From positions 31,586,505 to 31,650,504 of the forward strand of contig CM026571.1 in the NCBI GenBank assembly GCA_015143295.1: 64,000 nt of DNA, in the 5' to 3' direction. Of the stretch, positions 11,021 to 22,500 are shown piece by piece; the stretch's first letter is position 1, and every line of letters starts with the position of its first letter. The position numbers and the translations under genes are program-made. The notes beneath the pieces are model-generated. The model did no database searches. It saw only the letters and a list, made by a program, of their open reading frames with translations, and was not told where the DNA came from. This DNA is from Tetracentron sinense (taxonomy: Eukaryota > Streptophyta > Magnoliopsida > Trochodendrales > Trochodendraceae).

Positions 11021-13060
11021 TACCCTGATTAGCTACTTCCGGTGATGCTCGAAAGTCAGGAGGAAACCCATGATGAACATCTGGGCTGGAGTTTTGCTCA
11101 ACTGTTGCATAATGTTGAACTCTTCTACTTTTTTTAAGATTTTCAGTAGAACTGATGAGTCTACTGCTTCTTTTTTTGGGTCTGATACCTTTGCTTTCTC
11201 TTTCTCTTTTCCTTTCTCTTTTTGCCGGCTTAGCCACCAACGATTGGTACACCCGACCAGATCGGGTGAGGTTGGCTATGCTTTCACTCTCAAGAATGAG
11301 AGAGTGAGGAGCGGGTACATGATTGAGGTTAAAAGGTTGAGAGGGGATGTAAGGGATCCTGATAGGACCTGTAAAGGTAGAGGCATGAGCTGGTGCTGTG
11401 GGCTAATTTACTAAACAAGGGATAGTTTAGACAATTTGCTCTTCTTCTGGTTCAAGAGCCGGAATCTGTATTGGAGACTGGATGGTTTGGATGTTTATTT
11501 GAGGGAATGGGATTATGTCAGGTGATTGGTAAGAGGGTCTGATTACACCATCATCCACTGTTGGTACGCTGGGCCTTGGCTACCCTGCCCCGTGCTCTTC
11601 CCACTCAATGAAATTCACTTGATTGTTGTGTGGGGGGCAGTGGTGCCTGGTTGATGCTAGTGTTCCTGGGGGCCATCTTAACCTTTCCCTCATCCAAGAG
11701 ATCTTGGATGGCACACTTTAGGCTGATGCAAAGGTCGGTAGCATGGCTTGGGCCTCGATGAAAGGCGTAGTGATGATCGGCTCTGTAATTCTTGTTTTGT
11801 TTGCCGAGGGGCAAGAGAAGAGTAGGGCCTCTCAAGGTGAGAAGACCCTGCTTGGTAAGAAAGTCCAATAAATAGCTAAGAGTGTATGAAAAATGGGTGA
11901 AGTTTCTGAGGGGTCGGTCCTGTTGATAATTTTACCCCTGGTTTGATCAGGCTGGCCGGGTGTTTCTAGCTGCAGGCTAAGACTGAGAGACTGCAGTCGA
12001 TAATCTGATTGGTGCTATGGGAGCCACCATCTGTACTTCCTCTTTTCTTCTTTGGTCCCTAGGACCGTTGTTTCTGCTGATTGGCACTGTCGTTTTGGGG
12101 GGAGCAAGCCCTAGACTAGATTGGATAGCTCCGCTTTTGATGGTGGTTTCAATGCGAGCATATGTATTGGCGATAGTGCCAAAGTCTACAACTGGTAGAG
12201 TTACCATCAAAGTGGAGTAAAGCTACTTTACGCCATGAACATACTTGCTAACTACTCCTTGGGGATCGGAGTAGGGATCTTTGCTGTCATCTCCCTCTAG
12301 CGGGTAGTATATTCCAAGAATGACTCATTGTTACGCTGGCTCATCAGCTCCAACTGGCTCCTCTGAGGTTAGAGTTCCTAGTTGAAGGAATATTGCTCCA
12401 CAAAGCTGTCCATGGCATCCTGCTAAGTCTTGATCTTCTGTTTGTCCACTGACATCCACCAAGTAAGGACAACTCCATTTAGACTCTTCTGGAAGTATTG
12501 GATGAGAAGAGGTTGGTTCTTATTAAGCTGAAGCATGTCCCCCAGGTACAGTTGTAGATGTTGCTTTGGGCAGCCTGTGCCGTCATGCTTGTCAAAGTTT
12601 GGTACTTTGAAATGTGGAGGAACAACATCCTCGGATGAGAATGTTAGGTCCTCAAGAGATAGACTAGAATTGGTAGATACCCATTTCATTCATCTCATCT
12701 CCTCTTTTATTTGCTTGATCTCTTCATGCTGGTCTGTAAGCGACAGCATTGGGTCTGAAGAAGATGTCCTATCTTGGTTGACATGAGAGGCCTTGGGCTA
12801 CTCTGCCCTATCAAACTGCTTATACTCTACTTCACCTCTGCCTGGCTCGGGTTTTGGGTTAGGGATGACAATAGGAATAGGCTAATGTGGTTCCGAGTGT
12901 GGCTATTCAGAGGATTCCTATGTAGGGTTTCAGATAGAGGATTCATCGGTTTAGGCACCAATAAGAATCTTCAAGGATTCCAGAACACTGTCGGGCTTGG
13001 CTTACATGGCTGCAATGTTTCTATCGTGAGACTGTAGGATCTCATTGGTTCTCTGATGTT
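11021..13060 (-). pseudogene. gag remnant of element A
   Basis: Minus strand. The retrotransposon gag domain lies at about 12300-12690, with FDKHDGTGCPKQHLQLYLGD and ...GVVLTWWMS...; the same words occur in C and D. A CCHC-like knuckle block (HHYAFHRGPSHATDLC) is near 11760. A proline- and serine-rich linker continues to 11021. Family role: particle shell and RNA packaging. Several breaks. Confidence 0.85.
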
Positions 13061-14129
13061 AATCTGCAGGTTTTGCCAATGAATTTGACTGGCTCTCTGA
13101 TAGGGCGATGTTGGGCACTTCTTCCGTGGTTGCACCCCAGTCAGAACTGCGTCTAAGGCTACTACTTCTACAAGAATTACAGTCATAGAGCAAGTCATGG
13201 GTCGGCTCATGCAACTGAAAAAAATGCAACAGTTAAACATGAATATGCATGATTTGCAAGAAAGAGAATGCTGAAAAATATTTTTCATTGATGCATGGTT
13301 GGTGAGTATAGGACTATGTAACTTAAAAAGAGAAAAAGACTCGATCCTAGGCAGGTCCGTTAGGGATGGAAAATTCAAGTGACCGGGGCACACCGTTAAG
13401 GTCCATGATTTATTGTTGGAGGGATGTGATCTCAACCTCCATGTTGTCAATTGTCTCAGTAGCATTAAACATTCAGGACCCGAACTGTCGGATCCGAGCG
13501 ATCATCTCAACATTTGCACTACTAAGCTGCTCTTGGTAGAAGTGTAGTTGGGCCCTGATGATGACTGTCTCTCTGGCATCGCCCCTACGTCTCTTTTGGA
13601 GAAAGAGGACTGTCTGCTCAAGCTGCTCGACCTATCCTTGCATTGCTTGAAGCTCGCAGTTTCGCTCTGCTTCCTGATGCCTGAATGCTTGCTGGGCTTT
13701 CCATTGCCTTCTCTCTTTCTCCTAGATCTGCAACTGCCTTTCCAGGAATATGTCTCTCCAGGGAACCACTATTTCAGCTATGGGTATAGTTCCTTTTGAC
13801 AGAACTGAAACTGGTGTAGGCAGTTCCCATGGTGCTGGCATACTGGATGGAATGTCAGGATCTTCCACCCAAAGTTAGTATGCTGAATCAGTTGGTGGTC
13901 CTATTGTAACCACAAAGTTTGGTCATTGTTTTCTTTTGGAGCTTTGCTAATCTACCTGGAAGCGACGAGTGAAGCATTCAGAATGCACAGTGAAGTCGAT
14001 AAAATCATTTCCCAACTTGTTTATTACCTGGATGTGCTGAGGGAGTCCGAACTGGTGAAGGACTCGGAGTGGTACATAGGCCGTAGAGCCGGTTAGACCT
14101 GCGAGGATCATTCACCATCTTCCTGTTAC
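13061..14129 (-). pseudogene. Gag-leading coiled-coil/linker region of element A
   Basis: Between ORF1 and the gag domain the minus strand has low-complexity, charged and glutamine-rich coding remnants that match 52140-53060 of D, where a Q/E/R-rich helical stretch (about 52300-52420) is easier to see. No catalytic domain is recognisable. Probably the N-terminal extension of gag. Confidence 0.5.
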
Positions 14130-14960
14130 GACAACGTGAGGTAGCTATTTCCAGACTAGCCACTCGCATTCCCATGTAATCTGTTCCTCTGTAAGGTCTG
14201 GGAGAAGCTGGTAAAGAGTTCTGACGTCTGTAGTCATAATTTGGCCCTGATTCTGAGAAATTTTCTTGGGTAGACTGTAAGCATCATAAAGATCGATAGG
14301 AACCAAGATGATTGTAGGAAGGTGTCCTACCAACCATAGGTGCAACAAAGGCGCACTGGCATAGGAGATACCCTTTCTGCGGTCTACAGCTTGGCTAAGA
14401 GCCCTGAGAATCTCTACAAGGATGACGGGACAACTGTTCTAGAGCTGCGCAAGTCTTCGATAACCCCGACCAGTACTGAGTCGCTGAGGGTGCAGCACCT
14501 TGGTAGGACCAACCAAGATTTGACTATCAGTGCAAAGGCGTTGAGACCAGGAAGTTCAGTTGTTAAGGTGTCAAGGTTCCACTTGCGGCTGTACTGATCT
14601 TCAAGATATCTCATAACTATCCGATCATAAGTGCCTTTAGGACCGTGCTGTAAGCAGGCGGACTTGATATGCAAAAATCTTGAGAGGTCTACCTGGTATG
14701 TTATCTTGTAGCATAGTACTATGGCTTCGCCGTCCATGGTTAAGCCCAGAAGGTGTTGGATTTCTTCCAATGTTTGACACAGCTCATTCTTACCAAAGTG
14801 GAACACCATGTATGATGGGTTCCAACACTAGATGACAGCATTTAAGAGGTGCCAGTCTGGTTTAACCATGAACAGGTCTAGGATGGACCCAATTTTGTAG
14901 TATTAAGTCCAAGTGAGATGCTGACTAGGAGTGAGGGCTTCAATTGGTTTTTGAAAGTTG
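14130..14960 (-). pseudogene. ORF1 of element A (extra protein upstream of gag)
   Basis: Minus-strand remnant with FHFGKNELCQTLEEIQHLLG near 14770 and a helical remainder to 14145. D (51180-52050) and C (46245-47060) carry the same ORF1. The ...FGKNELCPTLEE... pattern recalls the plant mobile-domain/DUF7745-type proteins linked to Ogre-like elements; this is from memory of the family and unverified. ORF1 of Ogre elements has no established function. Broken. Confidence 0.7.
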
Positions 14961-15918
14961 TCATCACATGCCGCTTGAGAGGTCAAATATACGGGCCGTG
15001 ACGGTTGACCCATTTACTTAAAATTCCCTAAAGGACCTGCCATCTACCTGGACAAAGACAGACTCTATGTGCGTGTACTGTGTATGCAAATGTAAATGCA
15101 AAGATGATGATGATTGTATATATATATATTTTTTTATTTTTTTATTTTGATTGGGTATGACATAGCACATGTGATCCGATAGGGCAGTCAGACAGAGGTC
15201 CGATATGATTTACCTGAGTTGTTGGATACCGAGAGCCTATCAGGTCAAGGCTAGGGGATAAGTCTTGTAAAGACCTGTTTACCTGGGATTTGAACCTCAT
15301 ATGCGATGTCAGGATGCAGAGTTGGATGTGTTTTATTACAAGCACAAGTATGACTCATTATATGCCCTTGAGTGGGTGCTTATCAGGGTAGGAGTACCCT
15401 GGTAGTTAACCATGATTGGAGATAGGTATAGGGTGTAAGCAGGTTAGGGTTTAGAGTATCCTTCCAGATGGGCTGCTTGTAGACTATACCTTAGCCTAGT
15501 CTATATGTTGAATGTTAGGGTAATGCAGGTGTTTTCCTAAAAGGATCAGGGTTACTTAACACCGTATATGCGACTCCCCGATATAGAATATACTTGAAAA
15601 TGGGCGATTGGTGTAAGTAAGAGCGTTCAAAATCCTTCCCTGAGGGTAATCACCCAGCAGGTGTAATTTCACAGACCTTCAAGACTTTTAAGCCTCTGAC
15701 ACTGAGGATAATCATTTAGTAGCCGTAAGCGTAACAAGCCTGTCTACTAGGTTTCATGGGTTATTACACTATTATGATATGTATGATATGCACAGTATAA
15801 AATACACCTAAAAAAGATAAAAGAATTAGTATTAGCCTAATTTCTAAGACATTTGAATAATATTGAAGTTTATTTGGCTTAAACCTAAGTTCCAGGTTGA
15901 ACCTTAAATATAATTTTT
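14961..15918 (-). other. 5' leader of element A
   Basis: About 950 bases between ORF1 and the primer site, non-coding, matching 50151-51100 of D and 47061-47697 of C. It contains a T/TA-rich run at 15118-15147. A 71-codon open stretch at 15764-15979 crosses the primer site and is not a gene. Confidence 0.6.
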
Positions 15919-15936
15919 CCAGTGGAGTCGCTAGAG
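15919..15936 (-). other. Primer-binding site of element A
   Basis: On the minus strand TCTAGCGACTCCACTGG begins four bases after the LTR end (...GTGTTCA). D has TCTGGCAACTCTGCTGGGG in the same place. Sites of the TGGCGACTCxxCTGGGGA type, described as complementary to tRNA-Arg, are typical of Ogre/Tat elements. Confidence 0.7.
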
Positions 15937-16389
15937 CTATGAACACGGATTTCGGCTCACCGGGATTAAGAATCGCCACCTATTTATTCTAAGGGATAGG
16001 TCCTAAGATTGCATGGATAAGGTCTTATGATCTGCATTAGAGTTCTAGGTAAGAGGTTCGGTTAAGTCCAAAGGAAGGTGTTAGGTACCCTAGGACCCCC
16101 ATTTTGCAATGGTTAACTACTCCCTAGGTATAAGTCAAATTAATGTCAAGTATCATTCAAATGCCTTAATATTTATTTTATACTAATCCAAGAAATGAAA
16201 AGTTAACTAAAGTCGAACCCAGGTTGGGTTGCCTACGTACTAACATGGGGTGAGATCAGACCGAGTGTAGTTCTGACACATGAGCCCGTGTTGAAGCTAA
16301 GGGGAGTGTGTGCACCGGAGTGGCTAAGGATCTAGCTCTGAGGCTAGGGTTTGGTTGACCGGGTTGGTCAAGTACAAGGTTTATGATGA

Positions 16390-16560
16390 TTTGGGACCGG
16401 AGGCCAAGGGTTAGCCCGGCAGGCTAAGGGTTTAGTCCGGTAGACTAAGGTTGGGCCCGATAGGCTAAGGATGGGCCCGATAGGCCAAGGGTTAGGCCGG
16501 TAGGCTAAGGGTTAGCTCGGTAGGCCAAGGGTTATGCCCAGTAGGCCAAGGGTTTGCTTA
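16390..16560 (-). repeat. GGCCAAGG/GGCTAAGG minisatellite in the LTR of A
   Basis: About eight units of 20-23 bp such as GCCCGATAGGCCAAGGGTTA with variants CCCGGCAGGCTAAGG and CCGGTAGACTAAGG. Counterparts are in the LTR of C (about 37800-38045) and of D (about 49430-49680, reverse orientation). Confidence 0.75.
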
Positions 16561-16861
16561 TGGGTTAATTCGATTAACCACAGTTAAGGAGGAGGGCTAA
16601 CCATGGTTAGGACTGTTAACCATGGTTATGAGGTCCAAATTCATGTTTTTGGTCTTTTTGAATTTTTTAGATATTTTAGAATTTTTTAGGATTTTTCCAA
16701 TGATTAAAGGGGTTTAACTATGGTTAAATGCTAACTAAAGTTTAGTTAACCCCAGTTAAGAGCATGGACTGGTTTGAATTGGACCCAGGTGACTTGGCAG
16801 GGCCTAGAATGACCTCCTACCAGGTTTGGCCCCTATATAAGGCTCATTTAAAAGAAAACTG

Positions 16862-17995
16862 GGATTGGTGGTAAACTATTTACTGCCAATTCCAATCCTT
16901 TAGAGATTTGGAATGGCGATTAAGAGTTCACCGCCATTCCCAGTCTTTTTTTAGAATGGCTTCGTAGGTCAGGGGAGGAGTTAGGGCTTAACCCAGGAGG
17001 TCATGGACCCTCAATGCTTGTTAGGGGACATTCCTAGGTGTTCAGGGCCTGTTGTGGGCCCTAGGCTTGGTCTTAAATGGGCCCACAGTGGCCATGTTTG
17101 CACTGTGAGACAAATCCCAAAATGGCGATAGACTGTTTACCGCCATTCTGGTCAATTTCAATTTTTTTAGATTTTAACCATGGTCAAGCAAATGGGGTCA
17201 GCCTAGACAGACCAGGGTAGGCTCAGGGAGGTGTAGGGACCAAGTCCAGCCCTGGAATGGACCAGGGCTCAACCAAATGGGGCATATGGCCACTGAAATG
17301 AGGAAGACCAGAAATTGCAGTACTGTGTTTACCGCAATTTCTGGATTTTCCTAGAAATTGATATTTCCCCCACAGTGGTGTACTGTGCTGCTTCCAGGGG
17401 ATCCCTCATGAGCTGAGGGTCCCCTAGAAGGTCAGAGGATGTGCTATAGGCTACGAGGTTGGGATTTTTACCCAGGAGGTCCCCCATACCTATGAGGAAG
17501 GTAAAAGGAGCCCCTACTCTTGGGTTATGTAGTAAAATAGAATATGAAGTCCCTTGGAGTAGGACCAGGGGCTCACAGAAGTGTTTTTACAGAAAAATGG
17601 GGTAAGGGGAGGCCCTACCCTACTGCTACCCTTCACTAGTGGTGGTGACTTCGGTGGTGGTGATGCATAGTGGTGGTTAGGATGGTCCTGGGAACTTCTG
17701 GTGATGCTTGGGTAAAGCTGGAACTCGAGGGCAGCAAAGCAGAGGTTCGGATAGGGGATTCAACCATTAGAGATGAAGTAGGGAGCTTAGGATTTTATAG
17801 GAAGAGGTTTAGGGACATAGGGGGAATAGTATAGGAGTAGGCAAGAGGCTGCAGGAGGGAGTGGGGGCTGCCAAGGCATGCCTAAGCACTGGGAGGAGCA
17901 GCTGAGCTGCAAAACATGCAAACAGGTAATTCCAGTACCGTCATTCCCCTTCAAGGCTAAAGAGATAATGGCGGTAGAAACTCTACCGCCATTAC
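16862..17995 (-). repeat. Stem-loop set in the 5' LTR of A
   Basis: Short inverted repeats with arms around AATGGCGGTA / TACCGCCATT: 16862-16892, 16911-16940, 17121-17148, 17308-17344 (CCAGAAATTGC...GCAATTTCTGG, 11-bp arms) and 17966-17995. The last lies upstream of the TATA box and the others downstream, so most would be in the transcript. The same sets occur in C and D. Confidence 0.8.
17793..17799 (-). promoter_or_regulatory. TATA box of the 5' LTR of A
   Basis: Minus-strand CCTATAAAATCC; conserved at 530-536 in the left LTR. D has CTCTATAAAACCC at 48256 in the matching place. Confidence 0.6.
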
Positions 17996-18412
17996 TGGTT
18001 TTTACTCAAAATTGGACCTGGCCTTGTTTGCACGCGGTACGGCTTAGGGGATTTTGAATTTTTGGGCCCAAGCTAGGGTTTAAGCCCTAGGGGCCTATGG
18101 TTTTGCATGGGTCTTGGGCCCATGCCCTAGGGTTGTAGGGCTAGGCTAGGGCTAGTTCTAGAGTTGACTTCGAGTGGACTAGGGTTGACCTAGGGCTAAC
18201 TAGGGTTTAACCTAGGATTTAACTGGGGTTCGACCTAGGGTTAACTAGGGTTTGTCCTAGGGTTTAACTAGGGTTAAGAAGGGTTGACCTAGGGTTAACT
18301 AGGGTTTAACCTAGGTTTGACTAGGGTTTGTCCTAAGGTTAGACTTAGGATTTAACTGGGGTCAGGGAGTTTAACTATGGTTAAGAAGGGGTGTAAAAAT
18401 TAGGTGCTTACA

Positions 18413-19013
18413 AGTGCACTCCTCAGTTGCTGATGAGTCAGGCTAAAAAAAATAGAACAGTAGCTTCTGCTACTTCACTTGTCAACGAGTACTAAGAGCT
18501 GAATCTCACTCATCAACGAGTCCTCTGATTTTTCTCAGAAAACTCATTTTTGCTTAACCAAATCGAAGAACATGATTTCCATGGTCTTATACCTTATCTT
18601 TAACAAGATATTTATCATGTTTTAGGTCCTTAGATTGATATTCAATTAGGTCTTTTGGCACCTATGGTCAATCTATGTATTGAGCAATTCAACCAACCAA
18701 ACTTTGAGGATTTCTTACATAAATCCTAAACTCTTTAAATAAACAATAAAACCTTCTAAAGACTTTAATCTTCATTCTTGATCATGAATGGATTTCTTCT
18801 TTAGCTTCAACATCCGACTTGGACCATGGGCATGATCTTGATCCAATTGCTTGGTTGCTATTTTTATCTTCTTACCTTTGATGATGTGTTAATGCTCTTC
18901 ATAAATTGAATTATACTTAAACTCAATAAAACATTAGTAACAAAAATGTTCTATTATTGTGTTATCATCAAAATCAAAGATGTTACCGTAGGTCAAAAAT
19001 CTAACCACTAACA
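18413..19013 (-). repeat. 3' LTR of B (partial)
   Basis: Matches 37070-37268 over its first 190 bases and then continues to the LTR end CCACTAACA. It includes decayed members of the ACTCGTCGACGAGT palindrome array (18420-18515). Confidence 0.75.
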
Positions 19014-19110
19014 ATCTCCCCCTTTTTGATGATGACATAATAATAGAATGAAATGGGTCAAGCTCCCCCTCAATATATGATTTAAATAGAATATTTGAAG
19101 TAAGGCTCCC
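19014..19110 (-). other. Multiple polypurine tracts of B
   Basis: On the minus strand, AAAAAGGGGGAGAT abuts the LTR, and two further tracts (GAGGGGGAGC near 19070 and TAGGGGGAGC near 19107) lie within 100 bases. Repeated polypurine tracts are a known feature of Sireviruses. Confidence 0.8.
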
Positions 19111-19656
19111 CCTAAACATATGCATCAATTAAATTTAAGAATTTCATTTATTTGCATAAAGTTTAGATCATCCATTTATGACAATGATATAATTAATTTT
19201 GTTAATTAGTCTCAAGATACCATTAATGATTCCAATAGGAGATTAAGTAAGATTTTAATCATTTTATTACATATTTCTCCCCTGTAGCAACATATAAAAG
19301 ATAGAACAATTTAAGCAGTAAATATTTTCAAGCATGAAACCAATTATTTCAATCAAGCTTATTCAAATTTATAAGATATTTATTTCAAAACATAAGTCCA
19401 TACATTCAATCTCTATTTAATATATTCAACCATATATCAAATTAAAGCACACATATCATTAAATAGTGAACAAGAATGTTCTAATTCTTGAGCGTGTTAG
19501 GTAGTTGCTTTGTAATAGTCAGTGTGGATACCAAAGACTTACAGCACCAATCAGTTGAACATTGTGCAGTGAAATAACAATTTCAAAGCATCACATATCA
19601 TTCATTCATTTCATAGCAGACTCATACCAATCAAAATTCAAGCATTCCATCCATAG
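19111..19656 (-). other. 3' internal non-coding sequence of B
   Basis: AT-rich sequence between the polypurine tracts and element F. No open reading frame or RNA gene seen. It ends in CATAG (19652-19656), the target duplication of F. Confidence 0.6.
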
Positions 19657-21785
19657 TGAAGGGAATCTAGATAAAAATTTATGCAGAAAACTGGATCCCG
19701 AGGATCTTTACACCATATAAAGCAACTAATACTATCTACAAATTTTAGTCAAATTACCTCGATGAATGATGTTCACCGGTGAAGCAAAAACCAACTCGAA
19801 CCGTCAGAACTCTTTGTAGAGATTTCTCGAAGAAATACTCGAAGCTCGATCCTTGTTCTTCACTATCCCCGCGAAGCTTTAGAATCTCTACTTAGAATTG
19901 ATGAAGCAAGAAGAAGAAGAAGATGGATGTTGGTGTAGACTTTCTACTACCCAAATACCCTAGAGTTCAAAACCCTAGGCTTCAAACAACTTGGAATAGC
20001 CTATGAGGCTCACGAAAATCTAAGGGGAACTCCCTTGGGGCTCACAGTTTGGAGAGAGAAAATTGAGAGAGAGAGTTGAATTCATCCTCTCTCACGATTT
20101 GGGGTATGTACATATATATAGGATTTGGATCATATCCCAATCCTAATCCAATTAGAAGTTTATCCCTTAGGAATTATTAATTAATAATAACTCTTATCAT
20201 TAATAAAATAAACTCCTGGTTTATCTATAACTACTATAGTTATGATAAACCTACTAATTAAGGAGTCCTTTTCCAAAAGGGATTCCTTAAATAAAGGGAT
20301 TAAACCAACTACCTCAAAATTGGAATCTTAATCCAATTAGGAAAGCATCCAAAGGGGGGGGATGGACCATAAGGGGCGTGAGCTATATAGGGGAGTCTTG
20401 GACTCCTAGTTTTAATACAATTCCATCTTATCTCAATCCTAATTGCATTCCAAGTATTGGAATTTAATTCCATAAATAAAAGAGTTATTATTCAATAATT
20501 ATTCAACTAACCTAATCCTAATCCAATTAGGAAAGCATAAGGGTCAAACCCATTTCCCCTTTCATTAGGTTAATTAAATAATTACTAATATAATCCTTTA
20601 ATTTAAATTAACAATTAATTTAAACCATAGATTAACATTTAATCTATTTAATTAATGATTAACATTTAATCATTTAAATAATTGATTAACATTTAATCAA
20701 TAGTTTGAGCTTGTATTTCTTATGTGAGCATCTCCACATATTGCTCTGGGACATTCAAACCGTGGCTTATCCAATGTTATCTCATTGACCCTAAACAGGA
20801 ATTACATCGGAATTGCACGTAACGTGAGATATCCATCTTACAATTGAATCCCAGTGTAAGAACATTAACCAATACACATGAAATTTTTAATTCAATTAAT
20901 CCTTCCAATTACATTATCCCTAATGGGCCTTTGAGATTATTTATACTATCTAACTCATAGCCCATTGCACATCATCTAGGTTTCCAAGAATTCTGATTAA
21001 ACCATAAGAAACATTTTTTCTTGTAAAATTTTTTGAGAAAAACATTTTTATACGTATAATATATTTTAATAAAAATATATTTCAAACTTATTTTGTTTCA
21101 AAATCATCTGCGCAGGATTTAAGCTTAATCGACTGTCTTACCCGAAACTTGGATAATCTATCAAATTAATGAGCATGGATTTCTTATTTGAAATTCATCA
21201 TGAATCGAACAGCTTTCTGACTATCCAACTGTCACCATATCGTAATCCCTAAGGTAGAGAATACTTTAGTGGAATCAAAATAGTCAGATTACTGCTCAGT
21301 TATAAATGAACTCATCAGATCTAAGGATCATTGAAACTGTTCAATGTGAATGAGAGACCAAGTATCTGATAGTATGTTTATGCAGGAGGTCTCTCATTGC
21401 ATGCAATCAGTCAGTGTACATTTAAGCACCCATATGCTGATGTGTAGTCTCCACTACAATAGTTTGAGATAAAATTATATCTCAACCAATGAGACAATCT
21501 TAGCATTGTGGCATCCATATAAGTGAAGTGCCTAGCTTTACCCATAGTTGTGACTATTTAAAGGTATAAGGAACTAGAAAGTTATATCTGCCTATGATAA
21601 TCCCATCACATAGCTTTCCTACAATATATCCTATGGACCTTTATCGATATCTCTTATCGTATAGATCATCTCATGATCATGGTCAATTACCCATAATGAA
21701 TACACAATAGATAAAGAAGTCTCTATTAATCAAATTAATAAGAATCTTACAATCTAAATGACTTTTTTGGGCATCATGTCTAACA
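19657..21785 (-). repeat. 3' LTR of F (2129 bp)
   Basis: TGAAGGGAAT...CATGTCTAACA on the plus strand; on the minus strand TGTTAGAC... at the start. TATA-like TATATATA at 20111-20121 (minus). It contains several copies of the near-palindrome CCTAATCCAATTAGG (for example near 20142, 20330, 20515). It lacks a segment of about 85 bp that is present at 30705-30790 in the other LTR. Confidence 0.92.
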
Positions 21786-21806
21786 ATCTCTCACTTGCCC
21801 TAAAAG
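21786..21806 (-). other. Polypurine tract of F
   Basis: Minus strand TTTTAGGGCAAGTGAGAGAT immediately before the 3' LTR, of the kind found in plant copia elements. Confidence 0.7.
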
Positions 21807-21849
21807 TGACTAGGTCATAGATTTCAATCTCATACTATCTAAATGTGTT

Positions 21850-22500
21850 ACAAATACTTTATCTAATAAAGCCTTAGTCATCGGGTTAGCAACATTAAGT
21901 TGAGACCTAATTTTTGTAACAATAATACCTTGCCTCTCAATGATCTCATGATTGAGATGATACTTTCACTCCACATGTTTCGTGGCTCCTTGGTTATTTG
22001 CTATGAGCTATTGCACCATTACTATCACAAAAGAGAGTAATAGGTTCAAGTGCTGAAAGAACATTTCCTAGCTCTTGCAAAAACCTTCTAAACCAGACTG
22101 CTTCTTTTACTGCTTCAGAAGCTGTAATATATTCTACTTTTGTGGTGGAGTCTATAATACTCTTCTGCTTTATACTGTGCCAACTGACAGCAGCATCACC
22201 CAGTGTGAACACATACCTAAATTTCGATGCTCTATTGTCCGGATCAGATTGGAAATCAGAATCAGTATAACCCAATCCAAATAGATCTTCTGATTGAAAA
22301 GTAAGTACATAATCCCTAGTCCTTTTCAGGTACTTCATGATGTGCTTCACAGCAGTCTAATGATTAACACCTGGATTGCTTTGGAACCGACTAACAACTC
22401 CTACTGCATGACAGATATTCGGTCTAGTACATAGAATGACATACATGAGGCTCCCAACTGCCGAAGCATAAGAGCACCTCTTCATCTACTCGATCTCATC
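21850..22500 (-). pseudogene. RNase H remnant of F
   Basis: Minus strand. Typical copia C-terminal pol: ...MKHIMKYLKRTRDYVLTFQ (near 22340), GYTDSDFQSDPDNR (near 22260), ...GAAVSWHS-like core and ...EYITASEAVKEAVWFR (near 22110), ending ...LFCDSNGAIA near 22010. Family role: degradation of RNA in the hybrid. Broken. Confidence 0.85.

Larger units (their letters stand above)
1..18412 (-). mobile_element. Element A: Ty3/gypsy Tat/Ogre-type LTR retrotransposon (fossil)
   Basis: Large gypsy element read on the minus strand. Order from right to left: 5' LTR (15940-18412), primer site (15919-15936), long leader, an extra ORF1, gag, protease, reverse transcriptase, RNase H, integrase, a 3' spacer with tandem repeats, polypurine tract, 3' LTR (runs off the left edge). 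Integrase after RNase H marks Ty3/gypsy; the size, the ORF1 before gag, the tandem repeats before the 3' LTR and the primer site mark the Tat/Ogre lineage. It interrupts the Sirevirus B LTR at its right edge. The coding part is broken in well over a dozen places. In one stretch (6-290 against 17308-17590) the LTRs differ by about two dozen changes in 285 bases, so the insertion is probably a few million years old. Confidence 0.9.
15940..18412 (-). repeat. 5' LTR of element A (2.47 kb)
   Basis: Complete LTR, TG...CA (plus-strand start TGAACACGG, end GGTGCTTACA). The right flank AGTGC at 18413 is Sirevirus LTR; the partner target duplication is off the left edge. Reading minus: degenerate CCTAGGGTTTAAC stretch (18060-18360), two stem-loops (about 17930, 17966-17995), TATA box (17793-17799), then four further stem-loops (17308, 17121, 16911, 16862), a block of AACCATGGTT-type palindromes (16570-16745), and a 20-23-bp GCCCGATAGGCCAAGG minisatellite (16390-16560). 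Confidence 0.9.
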
